A DNA stretch of 31,976 nt from Lachnospiraceae bacterium UBA7182 (lineage in GTDB: Bacteria; Bacillota; Clostridia; Lachnospirales; Lachnospiraceae). Numbering within the stretch: position 1 is the stretch's first letter; each line of letters opens with the position of its first letter. Position numbers and translations under genes: made by a program. Below the pieces are notes generated by a model. It ran no database searches. It was not told where the DNA came from and saw only the letters and a list, made by a program, of their open reading frames with translations. This document shows positions 14,686 to 22,468 of this stretch, one piece after another. The stretch covers positions 1 to 31,976 of the forward strand of contig DKVI01000060.1 in NCBI GenBank assembly GCA_002491115.1, in the 5' to 3' direction.

Positions 14686-14938
14686 GCGCCGTTTTTTCCG
14701 GGAAATCGCGGGGGTATCGCCTATCCGCTATCTGATTTCTTACCGTCTGGAACGCGCCTGTTCCCTGCTGGTTCATACAACACAATCGGTTACGGATATT
14801 GCCCTTGAATGCGGTTTTGAAAATATCAGCTATTTTATACGAAAGTTCCGGGAGGAAAAAGGATGTACCCCCAAAGAATACCGGATCAGAACCTATAAAA
14901 ATTCTTGTGGAATACAGGGCCATAAAGGTATAATATGA
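14675..14938 (+). pseudogene. AraC-family regulator, DNA-binding domain only
   Basis: The 87-residue frame holds most of an AraC-type double helix-turn-helix: RRFFREIAGVSPIRYL, YRLERACSLL, then SVTDIALECGFENISYFIRK, KFREEKGCTP and KEYR. The sensing domain and the first helix are missing, and the frame has no ribosome site. Its left edge overlaps the permease relic on the other strand, so it is a fragment left by rearrangement. Its 3' end now contains the promoter of the next gene. It once probably controlled the lost sugar transporter to its left. Confidence 0.75.
14905..14934 (+). promoter_or_regulatory. Promoter of the sensor/regulator genes
   Basis: A perfect TATAAT at 14929-14934 has TTGTGG 18 bases upstream (14905-14910). 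It lies in the last codons of the AraC fragment. Transcription would start near 14941, about 60 bases before the sensor kinase ATG. Confidence 0.6.
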
Positions 14939-14950
14939 AAGAAAAGACCA

Positions 14951-14970
14951 GCGCCGGAAATTACCGGCGC
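14951..14970 (+). promoter_or_regulatory. GC-rich hairpin in the leader of the sensor kinase mRNA
   Basis: GCGCCGG (14951-14957) pairs perfectly with CCGGCGC (14964-14970) around AAATTA, starting about ten bases after the expected transcription start. No T run follows, so a 5' stabilising hairpin is more likely than a terminator. Confidence 0.4.
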
Positions 14971-14999
14971 CATGCTGACCGGATACAGAGGAGAAAGGT

Positions 15000-16784
15000 A
15001 TGAAGAAATTAAACCAGTTTATCAATCATACATTCGGACGCCGGATCGCGGCCTATTTTATACCCGCGATTATCGCATTGATTCTGGTTATCAATGTAAT
15101 CAGTAATTCTATTTATTTTTCATGGTTTTTACAGGAAAGTCAGCAGAATATCCGTGGAATGGTAAAGCAGGGGAATTATACGATGGATCTGTATTTCCAG
15201 GACATCAAGACGACGTCCGTGCTGCTGGCGGAGAATGAGGAACTGGTGTATATGCTGACCGGTTATGATAAAATGAGTATTCAGGAAAGATTTTATACCC
15301 AGGAAGAGGTGGATAAGATTTTTCGGAATACAGGCCTGATGGAAGACCATATTCTGGATTGTATGGTCATCGGCCTGAACGGATATCAGACAAATATGCC
15401 GGATCATGCAGAACTGAAAGAAAACGCGGATATTTTAAACTGTGAGTGGATGAAAGACTGCAAGGATACGCTCCGGGGCGGTTTTTATTATACGGGTGCC
15501 CATGAGGCGGATTATTATTATAAAAATAACGGTCAGTATAAAAATGTGCTTTCTGTGGTATTTCCGGTCATAAGGTACGGGGACTGTCTGGGATATATTA
15601 TTACGGACCTGGATTTTTACAAAATGAATGAGATTGTGAACGCGGGAAATCAGACAGGCGAATTTCAGTATCTTGTGGCAGACGAAGAAGGAAAGATCGT
15701 TTTTTCAGCGGAAACGGAAGAGATAAATGAACAACTTCCTGAATATGTGCAGGAGAAGCTGGAAAAAAAGGACTCCTTTTTCTTTGATTATCACGGAAAA
15801 GAGATGTTCTGCGTTCATGAAGAAAGCAGCGCCACCAATTGGAAATTTCTGGTACTGACGCCGAAAGAGCGGCTGACGCAGCCGGGGGCCAGAGTTCAGA
15901 AGATTCTTTTTCTGGGCGTCCTGCCCCTGTTTATCGGAATCACCGTATTCTTGTCCTTAAAGCTTTCTGCCCGTATTAAGCGGCCCCTGGAGGAGATCGT
16001 GGAGCAGCTGGAACAGATGGATCTGGATCATCCCAGTTCTTTTATTGTAAAAAACAGTGTGGGAGAGATCGACTATCTGGCGGAAAAAATTACAAAGATG
16101 AGCTGTCGGATCACCCATCTGGTCAATCAGGTGTATAAGGCGGAGATTAAACGTAAGGACGCGCAGATTGAGGCATTAATCAGTCAGATCAATCCTCATT
16201 TTTTATATAATACGCTGCAGCTTATAAAAACAGAATCCATCAAAGGGGAGACAGAAGAAGTCAGAGACACGATCAACTGCCTGAGTTGTTTTTTAAGATA
16301 TACCATTGATAACAAAAAACTGTATGTTACTCTGGCGGAAGAACTGGATTATATCCGGGCATATATGGAGATCTATAGGAAGAGGTTTCCGGGAAAATAT
16401 ACACTGCTGATCCATATGGAAGAGGAAGTGCAGGATAATATTATTCCCAAGCTGACGCTGCAGCCTGTGGTGGAAAACGCGGTCAAGCATGGCATGTCGA
16501 AGAAGAATGGTCCGGGTGTGATACAGATCACCGTGACGGACGGTCCGGACCTGATGGTCGTGATTGAGGACAATGGAGTCGGACTGGATGACAGATCCCT
16601 GGAGAACCTGGTGCAGAGGATTCACAACCGGGATTATACAGGTTCCCATGTAGGGCTTCAAAATGTGCAGGAGCGTCTGGAGCTTGACGGTGGCGGGGAT
16701 TATGGGATTGTAAAAATGGAAAGCGCAGAGGGAGAATATTTTAAAGTGTATCTCCGGGTGAAAAAGGGAATAAAACATGTATAA
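15000..16784 (+). CDS. YesM-type sensor histidine kinase
   Basis: This 594-residue membrane kinase has the layout of YesM-like sugar sensors. A membrane helix (about 15-40) is followed by an extracellular Cache-like sensing region (about 40-295), a second helix (about 300-323), HAMP, a His_kinase domain and an ATPase domain. The phosphorylated histidine is His400 in SQINPHFLYNTLQ. The ATP-binding part shows VVENAVKHGM and EDNGVGLDD. A GAGGAGAAAGG ribosome site precedes the ATG. It overlaps the regulator gene by eight bases. Position suggests it senses an oligosaccharide, perhaps with the solute-binding lipoprotein encoded just downstream, and drives the transporter and glycosidase genes. Confidence 0.92.
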   Translation: MKKLNQFINHTFGRRIAAYFIPAIIALILVINVISNSIYFSWFLQESQQNIRGMVKQGNYTMDLYFQDIKTTSVLLAENEELVYMLTGYDKMSIQERFYTQEEVDKIFRNTGLMEDHILDCMVIGLNGYQTNMPDHAELKENADILNCEWMKDCKDTLRGGFYYTGAHEADYYYKNNGQYKNVLSVVFPVIRYGDCLGYIITDLDFYKMNEIVNAGNQTGEFQYLVADEEGKIVFSAETEEINEQLPEYVQEKLEKKDSFFFDYHGKEMFCVHEESSATNWKFLVLTPKERLTQPGARVQKILFLGVLPLFIGITVFLSLKLSARIKRPLEEIVEQLEQMDLDHPSSFIVKNSVGEIDYLAEKITKMSCRITHLVNQVYKAEIKRKDAQIEALISQINPHFLYNTLQLIKTESIKGETEEVRDTINCLSCFLRYTIDNKKLYVTLAEELDYIRAYMEIYRKRFPGKYTLLIHMEEEVQDNIIPKLTLQPVVENAVKHGMSKKNGPGVIQITVTDGPDLMVVIEDNGVGLDDRSLENLVQRIHNRDYTGSHVGLQNVQERLELDGGGDYGIVKMESAEGEYFKVYLRVKKGIKHV

Positions 16785-18288
16785 AATATTGTTTGTAGAC
16801 GATGAAATCAATGTGCTTGAATATCTTCCGCTGGCAATCAACTGGGAAGCGCTTGGCATTACAGGGATTTTGACTGCGTCTGACGCGGAGAGCGCATTGC
16901 AGATTGTGAAGAAGGAACGGCCGGATATTGCAGTGGTGGATGTGGAAATGCCCGGAAAAAACGGTCTGGATTTTTGTAAGGAAGCGCAGAAGATTCATTC
17001 ACAGATGATTCTGGTGATTTTGTCGGCTTTTGACCGGTTTGACTATGCCAAAAGGGCCATTTCCATCGGCGTCAACGATTATCTGCTGAAGCCGGTGGAT
17101 GAAAAGGAACTGCAAAACCTGATGCAGAAAATCGTCTCCGGTCTGGAAAAATCGCGGAAAAGCAGCCTGGAAAAGAAAACCAGACAGATCCGCGCCATGG
17201 AAAAGGCGGCGGGAGATTTCCTTCATAAGTTATTTCATAACGAAAAGCCGGCGGAAAATCTGGAAAATGATTTTCCGGCTTTCAGGGATTATAAAGACGT
17301 AATGATTCTGATGCAGGGAAACGGGGATTTTGCGGACTGCAGGGAGGTGCTGGAGGAAAGCCTGGATGCGGAAAGTCTTTTTGTGTCGTCGAAAAACGGT
17401 ATTTACGCTGTTTTGCGAAAAAGTGATATCCGGCTGTCCGCGGAGGAAAAAACCGACCGTATCCGCTGGAAAATGGAAAGAGAGGGATTTCATGTATGGA
17501 TTGCCTGCGTGAAGGCCAAAAAGCAGGAAACCGTTTGCCAGGCTCTGATTCGCTGTTTTTATGAGCTGGAAAAGGTATCTTTTATGGCAGACAAAAAGGA
17601 CCGGTATACAGAAGGGGTGGGTTTCCGGCAGATAGATATTCCGTTGCCCGATATACAGGAAGGACTGAAAACCCTTTCGGAGGACAGGGACATATCCAGG
17701 CTGAGAAAGGAAATCTGCAGCGCCATGGAGGATGCGTTTGTACAGTGTATAGAACCGATCCGCATTTGTGAGATGATACTTGAAGTCTTTATTGCCTTGA
17801 AAATGTACCTGACGAAAAACTGGCAGCAGGACGCGGTAAGTATTCTGCGCAGGCTGGATCTGGTTACTCTGATGCGGTGCGGAACGCCGGAAAACCTTTA
17901 TGGCATGGTGGACCAGTATTTGAAGGAGCTTGCGTATTTTGTGGAGCAGCAGTATAAGACGTACGGGGATTTCTATATTGTGAGAATTGCAAAGGAGTAT
18001 ACGAAGCAGAATTACCAGAATAAGGAACTGTCTCTGCAGGAAGTGGCGGATGCCGTGGGAATCAGCAGGACCTATTTTTCAAAAATGTTTAAGGAGACCA
18101 CCGGAGAGAAATACTGGGATTATCTGAGCAGGTGCCGCATCGAAAAAGCGAAAGAATATCTTCTGAATACCAGTCTGGGACAGGCACAGATCAGCGAAAA
18201 AGTAGGATATAACAGTGAGTTTCATTTCAGCAGGAAATTTAAGGAACTGGTTGGAGTGTCTCCGAATAAATTCAGAAAAAGCAGATGA
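16777..18288 (+). CDS. YesN-type response regulator with AraC DNA-binding domain
   Basis: The 503-residue protein has an N-terminal receiver domain (1-120: FVDDE acidic pocket, phospho-acceptor Asp55 in VVDVEMPGKNG, and LLKPVDE with the conserved Lys). A long middle region (about 130-395) is followed by an AraC-type double helix-turn-helix (about 400-503: SLQEVADAVGISRTYFSKMF, then QISEKVGYNSEFHFSRKFK). It is the partner of the overlapping sensor kinase. Such regulators activate adjacent sugar transport genes, so the promoter at 18353 is its likely target. Complete and of usual length. Confidence 0.93.
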   Translation: MYKILFVDDEINVLEYLPLAINWEALGITGILTASDAESALQIVKKERPDIAVVDVEMPGKNGLDFCKEAQKIHSQMILVILSAFDRFDYAKRAISIGVNDYLLKPVDEKELQNLMQKIVSGLEKSRKSSLEKKTRQIRAMEKAAGDFLHKLFHNEKPAENLENDFPAFRDYKDVMILMQGNGDFADCREVLEESLDAESLFVSSKNGIYAVLRKSDIRLSAEEKTDRIRWKMEREGFHVWIACVKAKKQETVCQALIRCFYELEKVSFMADKKDRYTEGVGFRQIDIPLPDIQEGLKTLSEDRDISRLRKEICSAMEDAFVQCIEPIRICEMILEVFIALKMYLTKNWQQDAVSILRRLDLVTLMRCGTPENLYGMVDQYLKELAYFVEQQYKTYGDFYIVRIAKEYTKQNYQNKELSLQEVADAVGISRTYFSKMFKETTGEKYWDYLSRCRIEKAKEYLLNTSLGQAQISEKVGYNSEFHFSRKFKELVGVSPNKFRKSR

Positions 18289-18293
18289 TTTTG

Positions 18294-18322
18294 TAAGGTA
18301 TGACAAAAAATGTCATACCTTA
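18294..18322 (+). terminator. Perfect inverted repeat after the regulator gene
   Basis: TAAGGTATGACA (18294-18305) and TGTCATACCTTA (18311-18322) form a 12-bp perfect stem with an A5 loop, six bases after the regulator stop. The following bases (ATATTTGG) are only weakly T-rich. It may end the two-component transcript or be an operator ahead of the transporter promoter. Confidence 0.55.
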
Positions 18323-18352
18323 ATATTTGGCAAAAATTAAAAATATTATGCA

Positions 18353-18381
18353 TTCAGTAAGAATTTTTTTCATGCTATGAT
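18353..18381 (+). promoter_or_regulatory. Promoter of the sugar transporter operon
   Basis: TATGAT (18376-18381) carries a TGn extension (TGCTATGAT). TTCAGT at 18353-18358 lies 17 bases upstream and is a poor -35 box, as expected for a promoter that needs an activator such as the upstream YesN-like regulator. Confidence 0.5.
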
Positions 18382-18415
18382 GGATCCATCAAGATAAAGA
18401 CGGGAGAGAAAAGGA

Positions 18416-19687
18416 ATGAAGAAAAAATTTTACAAGAGAAGTGTTGCCGTTGCATGTGCGGCAGGTCTGCTGGCGGGAACGATGCTGACCGGATGCGGAG
18501 GCAGCAGTGAAGAAACGTCATCCGCGGCGCCCGGGGCAGGGAAACTTTCCATCATGTGCTGGTCCAATGAAAGCGATTTTGCGCCGGTTCTGGAAGGTTT
18601 TCAGGAACAGTATCCGGATATGGAGATTGATTTTCAGCATGTTCCCAGTGAAGGAAATCAGTACCAGCAGAAGCTGAACCTGCTGGCGAACTCGGAAGAG
18701 CTGCCGGATGTATACTGGATCAGCAGCCCGATTGACAACTTTGCCAAAAACGGTTACATGAAGGATCTGACCGATACGGAGTTCGTAAAAGCGCTGCCGG
18801 ATATCTATCAGGACGCGTACCGGTATGAAGACAAAGTATACGCATATGCGCCGGATTCCTGGGTCGGAGGTATGTTCTATAACAAGGACCTCTATGCAAA
18901 GTATAATTTTGAAGCGCCCAAAAACTGGAACGAGTTTCTGGAGCAGGCGGAAGTATTCATGCAGGACGGAATCAAACCGATCAGTATGGCCGGCGCTCAG
19001 TTGATGGATCTGATTATCTGGCTCCATAATACAGAAGATGTGGCAAAAGACAGTACACTGGATGAAAAGATCAATACCGGAGAGAAAAAATTCAGTGAAG
19101 TGTATGCCGGCGTTATGGAAAAATGGTACAACGAGTGTGTTAAGACCGGTATTATCACACAGGATATGATCGGTATATCGGATGAACAGCGCATGGACGA
19201 ATTTGCCACCGGGAAGGCGGCGGCGACTCTGACAGGCGCATGGGCCATTTCCGGCGTCCTTGAGAAAAATCCGGATATGAATATGGGAATTATCCCCTAT
19301 GTGGGAACGCAGGGTAATGCGTATACCATGGGGGCTGTCAATATTGGAATTGCCATCAGCTCGAAAGCAAAAAACGAAGCAAACGCGGAGCTTTTCCTTC
19401 AGTATATGGCGTCTGAGAAAGGCCTTCAGGAATATCAGAAAATACAGAACAGCTTTCTTGGAGTGGAAGGTGTGGCATATGAAGTAAACCCGATCATGGA
19501 CCCCATGAAACAGTACGCAGAGAGCGGAGAGTTCTATTTTCCGTCCTATAACTGGACCTATACAGACTCCATGGAACCTGCGCTGCAAAAAGGTACACAG
19601 GAGATTGTGATGGGGACGAAGACCGTGGATCAGCTTTTAAGCGAAATGGACGAAAAACTTGCGGTATTGATTGAAAGCAATCAGTAG
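18416..19687 (+). CDS. Extracellular sugar-binding lipoprotein of an ABC importer
   Basis: This 423-residue lipoprotein belongs to solute-binding family 1 (MalE/UgpB-like). The signal peptide ends in the lipobox LTGC with Cys27 as the anchored residue, followed by a Ser/Glu-rich linker. The mature part begins KLSIMCWSNESDF and keeps family landmarks such as LPDVYWISS, GGMFYNKDLYAKY, and GKAAATLTGAWAI near two thirds. It captures an oligosaccharide outside the cell and delivers it to the two permeases encoded next. The start follows a GGGAGAGAAAAGG ribosome site. The ligand is not readable from sequence, but the downstream GH43, GH127 and GH2 enzymes point to arabinose- and galactose-containing glycans. 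Confidence 0.93.
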   Translation: MKKKFYKRSVAVACAAGLLAGTMLTGCGGSSEETSSAAPGAGKLSIMCWSNESDFAPVLEGFQEQYPDMEIDFQHVPSEGNQYQQKLNLLANSEELPDVYWISSPIDNFAKNGYMKDLTDTEFVKALPDIYQDAYRYEDKVYAYAPDSWVGGMFYNKDLYAKYNFEAPKNWNEFLEQAEVFMQDGIKPISMAGAQLMDLIIWLHNTEDVAKDSTLDEKINTGEKKFSEVYAGVMEKWYNECVKTGIITQDMIGISDEQRMDEFATGKAAATLTGAWAISGVLEKNPDMNMGIIPYVGTQGNAYTMGAVNIGIAISSKAKNEANAELFLQYMASEKGLQEYQKIQNSFLGVEGVAYEVNPIMDPMKQYAESGEFYFPSYNWTYTDSMEPALQKGTQEIVMGTKTVDQLLSEMDEKLAVLIESNQ

Positions 19688-19718
19688 GCGGCAGAAAGGA
19701 GAGAGACAGAAGAGAACA

Positions 19719-20612
19719 ATGAGTGCAAAAAGATATTTCAAAAAAGAACTTCCGTGGGTTCTGTTTCTGGTTCCGGCGCTGCTGGTGTACAGTATCGTAG
19801 TCATCATTCCGACCATCAGCACACTGGTGTATTCCTTTACGGATTACAATGGTTTTTCATCGGCATTTCATCTTGTCGGAGGGAAGAACTATCTGCAGGT
19901 TTTTCAGAATAAGGATGCCGTCAACTCCATTACGAACAGTTTGATCTACGGCATCACGGTACCCGTTCTGGTGACCGCCCTGGCAATTCCGCTGGCGTTG
20001 GTCCTGAACAGCAATCTGAAAACCAGGAATGTGCTGAGAGCCGTGTTCTTCTTTCCCTCGGTGATCAGTACCCTCTTTCTGGGCTATATCTGGAAATTTA
20101 TCCTTTCGTCTTCCAGTACGGGCCTGATCAACAGCCTGCGCATCCATGCAGGGAAAGAGATTCTTCTGCTTCTTGCGGACCAGAAAATGGCAATGCCGCT
20201 TTTGATTCTGATCACCGTATGGGCCTCGGTGGGATGGCACGCCTGTATTTATATTGCGAATCTCCAGACGATTTCACCGGACTATTATGAAGCAGCCACT
20301 CTGGACGGAGCTTCAAAATGGCAGCAGTTTAAGAGCATTACGCTTCCCATGCTGACGCCTGCCATGTCCTCTTCGATCCTTCTGCTGCTGACCGGGAACC
20401 TGAAAGCGTATGATCTTCCCTACGCGCTGACCAGCGGCGGTCCGGGTACGGCTACGACCATGATCACGCAGACGATCATTGAAGAAGGCGTTACATCCAA
20501 CAGAGTCGGGTATGCTTCTGCCATGTCATTTCTGTTCCTGATCGTCATAGCGGTTCTTACGATTTCTGTCAATACTTTTATTGCCAGACGTGAGAAAAAG
20601 CTGTATGAATAA
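19719..20612 (+). CDS. Sugar ABC transporter permease, MalF/UgpA type
   Basis: This 297-residue membrane protein has six predicted membrane helices, the first at WVLFLVPALLVYSIVVIIPT. The EAA loop YYEAATLDGASKWQQFKSIT (about residue 190) contacts the ATPase. I start it at the ATG at 19719 (MSAKRYFKK), the usual N-terminus, and not at the TTG at 19671 that overlaps the lipoprotein gene. The ribosome site is weak at this spacing. It forms a heterodimer with the next permease. No ATP-binding subunit is encoded here; such importers share an MsmK/UgpC-type ATPase made elsewhere. Confidence 0.92.
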   Translation: MSAKRYFKKELPWVLFLVPALLVYSIVVIIPTISTLVYSFTDYNGFSSAFHLVGGKNYLQVFQNKDAVNSITNSLIYGITVPVLVTALAIPLALVLNSNLKTRNVLRAVFFFPSVISTLFLGYIWKFILSSSSTGLINSLRIHAGKEILLLLADQKMAMPLLILITVWASVGWHACIYIANLQTISPDYYEAATLDGASKWQQFKSITLPMLTPAMSSSILLLLTGNLKAYDLPYALTSGGPGTATTMITQTIIEEGVTSNRVGYASAMSFLFLIVIAVLTISVNTFIARREKKLYE

Positions 20613-20627
20613 AGGAGGGCACAAAGG

Positions 20628-21455
20628 GTGGAGAAAAAATATACGAAAAAAACGCTGCTGACTGAGATGATCATGATATTTATTGCCGTTGCTTTCATGA
20701 TTCCTTTATATTACCTGGTAGTAAGTACTTTTAAGGATCAGCAGCAGATCCTGGAAAACCCGCTGGCGCTGCCGTCGTCTTTGTCCCTGACCAATTATAT
20801 GAAGGCGCTTCAGACGATGGATTACTGGAAAAATTTTGGGAATTCTTTGCTGATTACTTCCGTATCCGTGCTGATCGTCGTGATCTTTGGTTCCATGGCG
20901 GCTTATTCCTTCAGCAGGCATAAAACGAAGATTTCAAAATTTACCGGGTTTCTTTTTCTGCTTGGTTTTATGGTTCCGGCGCAGACAACCATGCTTCCGC
21001 TGTTTACGGTTATGAAGGGACTGCATCTGATCAATACATACATGGGGATGATTCTGCTTCACAGCAATCAGTGCGTGTTTGCGTTTATGCTGTACCGCGG
21101 GTTTATTCGGACGATACCGCTGGAGCTGGAGGAAGCGGCCAGAATCGACGGCTGTAATATGTGGCAGTCGTTCTGGAAAGTCACGTTTCCGTTGCTGCAG
21201 CCGATTACGATCACGATTGTTGTATTTAACGTCATGTGGATCTGGAATGACTTTATGCTGACGTATCTCTTCCTGAATTCGTCCAGCAAGGCAACCTTGA
21301 TTATGCAGGTATTCAATGGAGTCGGCACCTTCAGCAACGACTGGTCGATGATGATGTCCGCGCTGGTTCTGGCATTGCTGCCCATGGTGATCTTCTATCT
21401 GGTCATGCAGAAACAGATTGTGGAAGGCGTGGCGGCAGGAGCTGTCAAAGGCTGA
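20628..21455 (+). CDS. Sugar ABC transporter permease, MalG/UgpE type
   Basis: The 275-residue partner permease starts at a GTG preceded by AAAGGAGG. It has six membrane helices, the first IFIAVAFMIPLYYLVVSTFK. The EAA loop is LEEAARIDGCNMWQSFWKVT (about residues 165-185), and the ending is the typical KQIVEGVAAGAVKG. It is 15 bases behind the first permease and in the same operon. A hairpin terminator follows 22 bases after the stop and separates transport from the enzyme genes. Confidence 0.93.
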   Translation: MEKKYTKKTLLTEMIMIFIAVAFMIPLYYLVVSTFKDQQQILENPLALPSSLSLTNYMKALQTMDYWKNFGNSLLITSVSVLIVVIFGSMAAYSFSRHKTKISKFTGFLFLLGFMVPAQTTMLPLFTVMKGLHLINTYMGMILLHSNQCVFAFMLYRGFIRTIPLELEEAARIDGCNMWQSFWKVTFPLLQPITITIVVFNVMWIWNDFMLTYLFLNSSSKATLIMQVFNGVGTFSNDWSMMMSALVLALLPMVIFYLVMQKQIVEGVAAGAVKG

Positions 21456-21477
21456 CGAATTATAAATCAGTATGGAA

Positions 21478-21518
21478 AACAGAAATAGTGGATGGCTGCA
21501 TCCTCTATTTCTGTTTTT
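21478..21518 (+). terminator. Intrinsic terminator between transporter and glycosidase genes
   Basis: AACAGAAATAG (21478-21488) pairs with CTATTTCTGTT (21505-21515). Inside a single T-T mismatch, GGATG pairs with CATCC around a GCTG loop, and TTTTT ends the stem (21514-21518). All parts of a classical terminator are present. It would lower expression of the enzymes relative to the transporter and rules out a GH43 start at 21472. Confidence 0.8.
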
Positions 21519-21540
21519 AAATGAACGGAGGATGGGAAAA

Positions 21541-22443
21541 GTGAGTGAGATCGCAGGATACTTATTTGTAACATTTACCGGAGAGAGCGAAGACGGAGAG
21601 CAGATCTATCTGGCGCTCAGTGAGGACGGATTTCACTGGCAGGAGCTGAACGGGGGACGGCCGGTGCTTCGGTCCAGAATCGGTGAAAAGGGGGTTCGTG
21701 ATCCGTTTCTTCTGCGTTCCCGGGATAAAAGCCGCTATTATCTGATGGCGACGGATCTTCGGATGGCTTCCGGGAGGAGCTGGGAGGACGCGCAGCTGCA
21801 CGGCAGCCGTTCTGTCATCGTCTGGGAGTCAGAAGACCTTGTGTGCTGGTCAGAACCCAGGAGCTGCGAAGTGGGAACGGAAGAATCAGGATGTGTCTGG
21901 GCGCCGGAGGCAGTCTATGCGCCGGAAAAAGAAGCCTATATGGTGTTCTGGTCTTCCTATTCAGAAGGGAAGTATCGGATCTGGCGGGCTTATACCAGGG
22001 ATTTTCGTGTTTTTGAAGACAGAGGGATCTATATGGAGCAGGCTTATGATGTAATTGATATGACGATCATCAGAGATTCCGGAACGTATTATCGGTTTTA
22101 TAAAAATGAGCAGGAAAAATATTTATGCATGGATTGCGGAAAGGATCTGGAAGGCACATTCATCCCGGTGGAATCTTTCGATCTCAGGAACCGGAGGGGA
22201 GTAGAGGGGCCGGTGCTGTTTCCTGCAAAAGACGGAAAATGGTGCCTTCTTGTGGATCAGTTTGCGGCAAATGGCGGGTATGTTCCGCTTATCTGCGAAT
22301 CTTTGTCAGAAGGCAGGTTCCGGGATGTGAAAAAAGAGAATTATGATATGGGCAGACAGCAGAAAAGACACGGGAGCGTACTTCTTCTCTCCGGGGAGGA
22401 GTATGACAGGGTCAAAGGGATATATGGGAGACAGGCAAAATGA
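21541..22443 (+). CDS. Glycoside hydrolase family 43-like enzyme
   Basis: This 300-residue protein is a cytoplasmic (no signal peptide) five-bladed beta-propeller hydrolase of the GH43 type, whose members are mostly alpha-L-arabinofuranosidases and beta-xylosidases. Expected acidic residues are visible: Asp in KGVRDPFLLRS, Glu in GCVWAPEAVY, and Asp in YDVIDMTIIRD. I start it at the GTG at 21541, nine bases after GGAGG, because the longer ATG start (21472) lies in the terminator and has no ribosome site. It begins the three-enzyme set that would trim sugars from the imported oligosaccharide. Exact specificity is inferred only from context. Confidence 0.82.
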   Translation: MSEIAGYLFVTFTGESEDGEQIYLALSEDGFHWQELNGGRPVLRSRIGEKGVRDPFLLRSRDKSRYYLMATDLRMASGRSWEDAQLHGSRSVIVWESEDLVCWSEPRSCEVGTEESGCVWAPEAVYAPEKEAYMVFWSSYSEGKYRIWRAYTRDFRVFEDRGIYMEQAYDVIDMTIIRDSGTYYRFYKNEQEKYLCMDCGKDLEGTFIPVESFDLRNRRGVEGPVLFPAKDGKWCLLVDQFAANGGYVPLICESLSEGRFRDVKKENYDMGRQQKRHGSVLLLSGEEYDRVKGIYGRQAK

Positions 22444-22468
22444 CAGGAGAAAGCGGCGGGAGATTCAT

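Noticed and set aside
18518..19588. A 356-codon open frame on the minus strand.
   Set aside because: It lies wholly opposite the sugar-binding lipoprotein gene, has Cys/His-rich random-looking composition and no ribosome site. It is a shadow of the real gene.
21472..21540. ATG at 21472 as the start of GH43.
   Set aside because: No ribosome site precedes it, and the codons fall in a complete terminator hairpin. The GTG at 21541 has GGAGG at good spacing.
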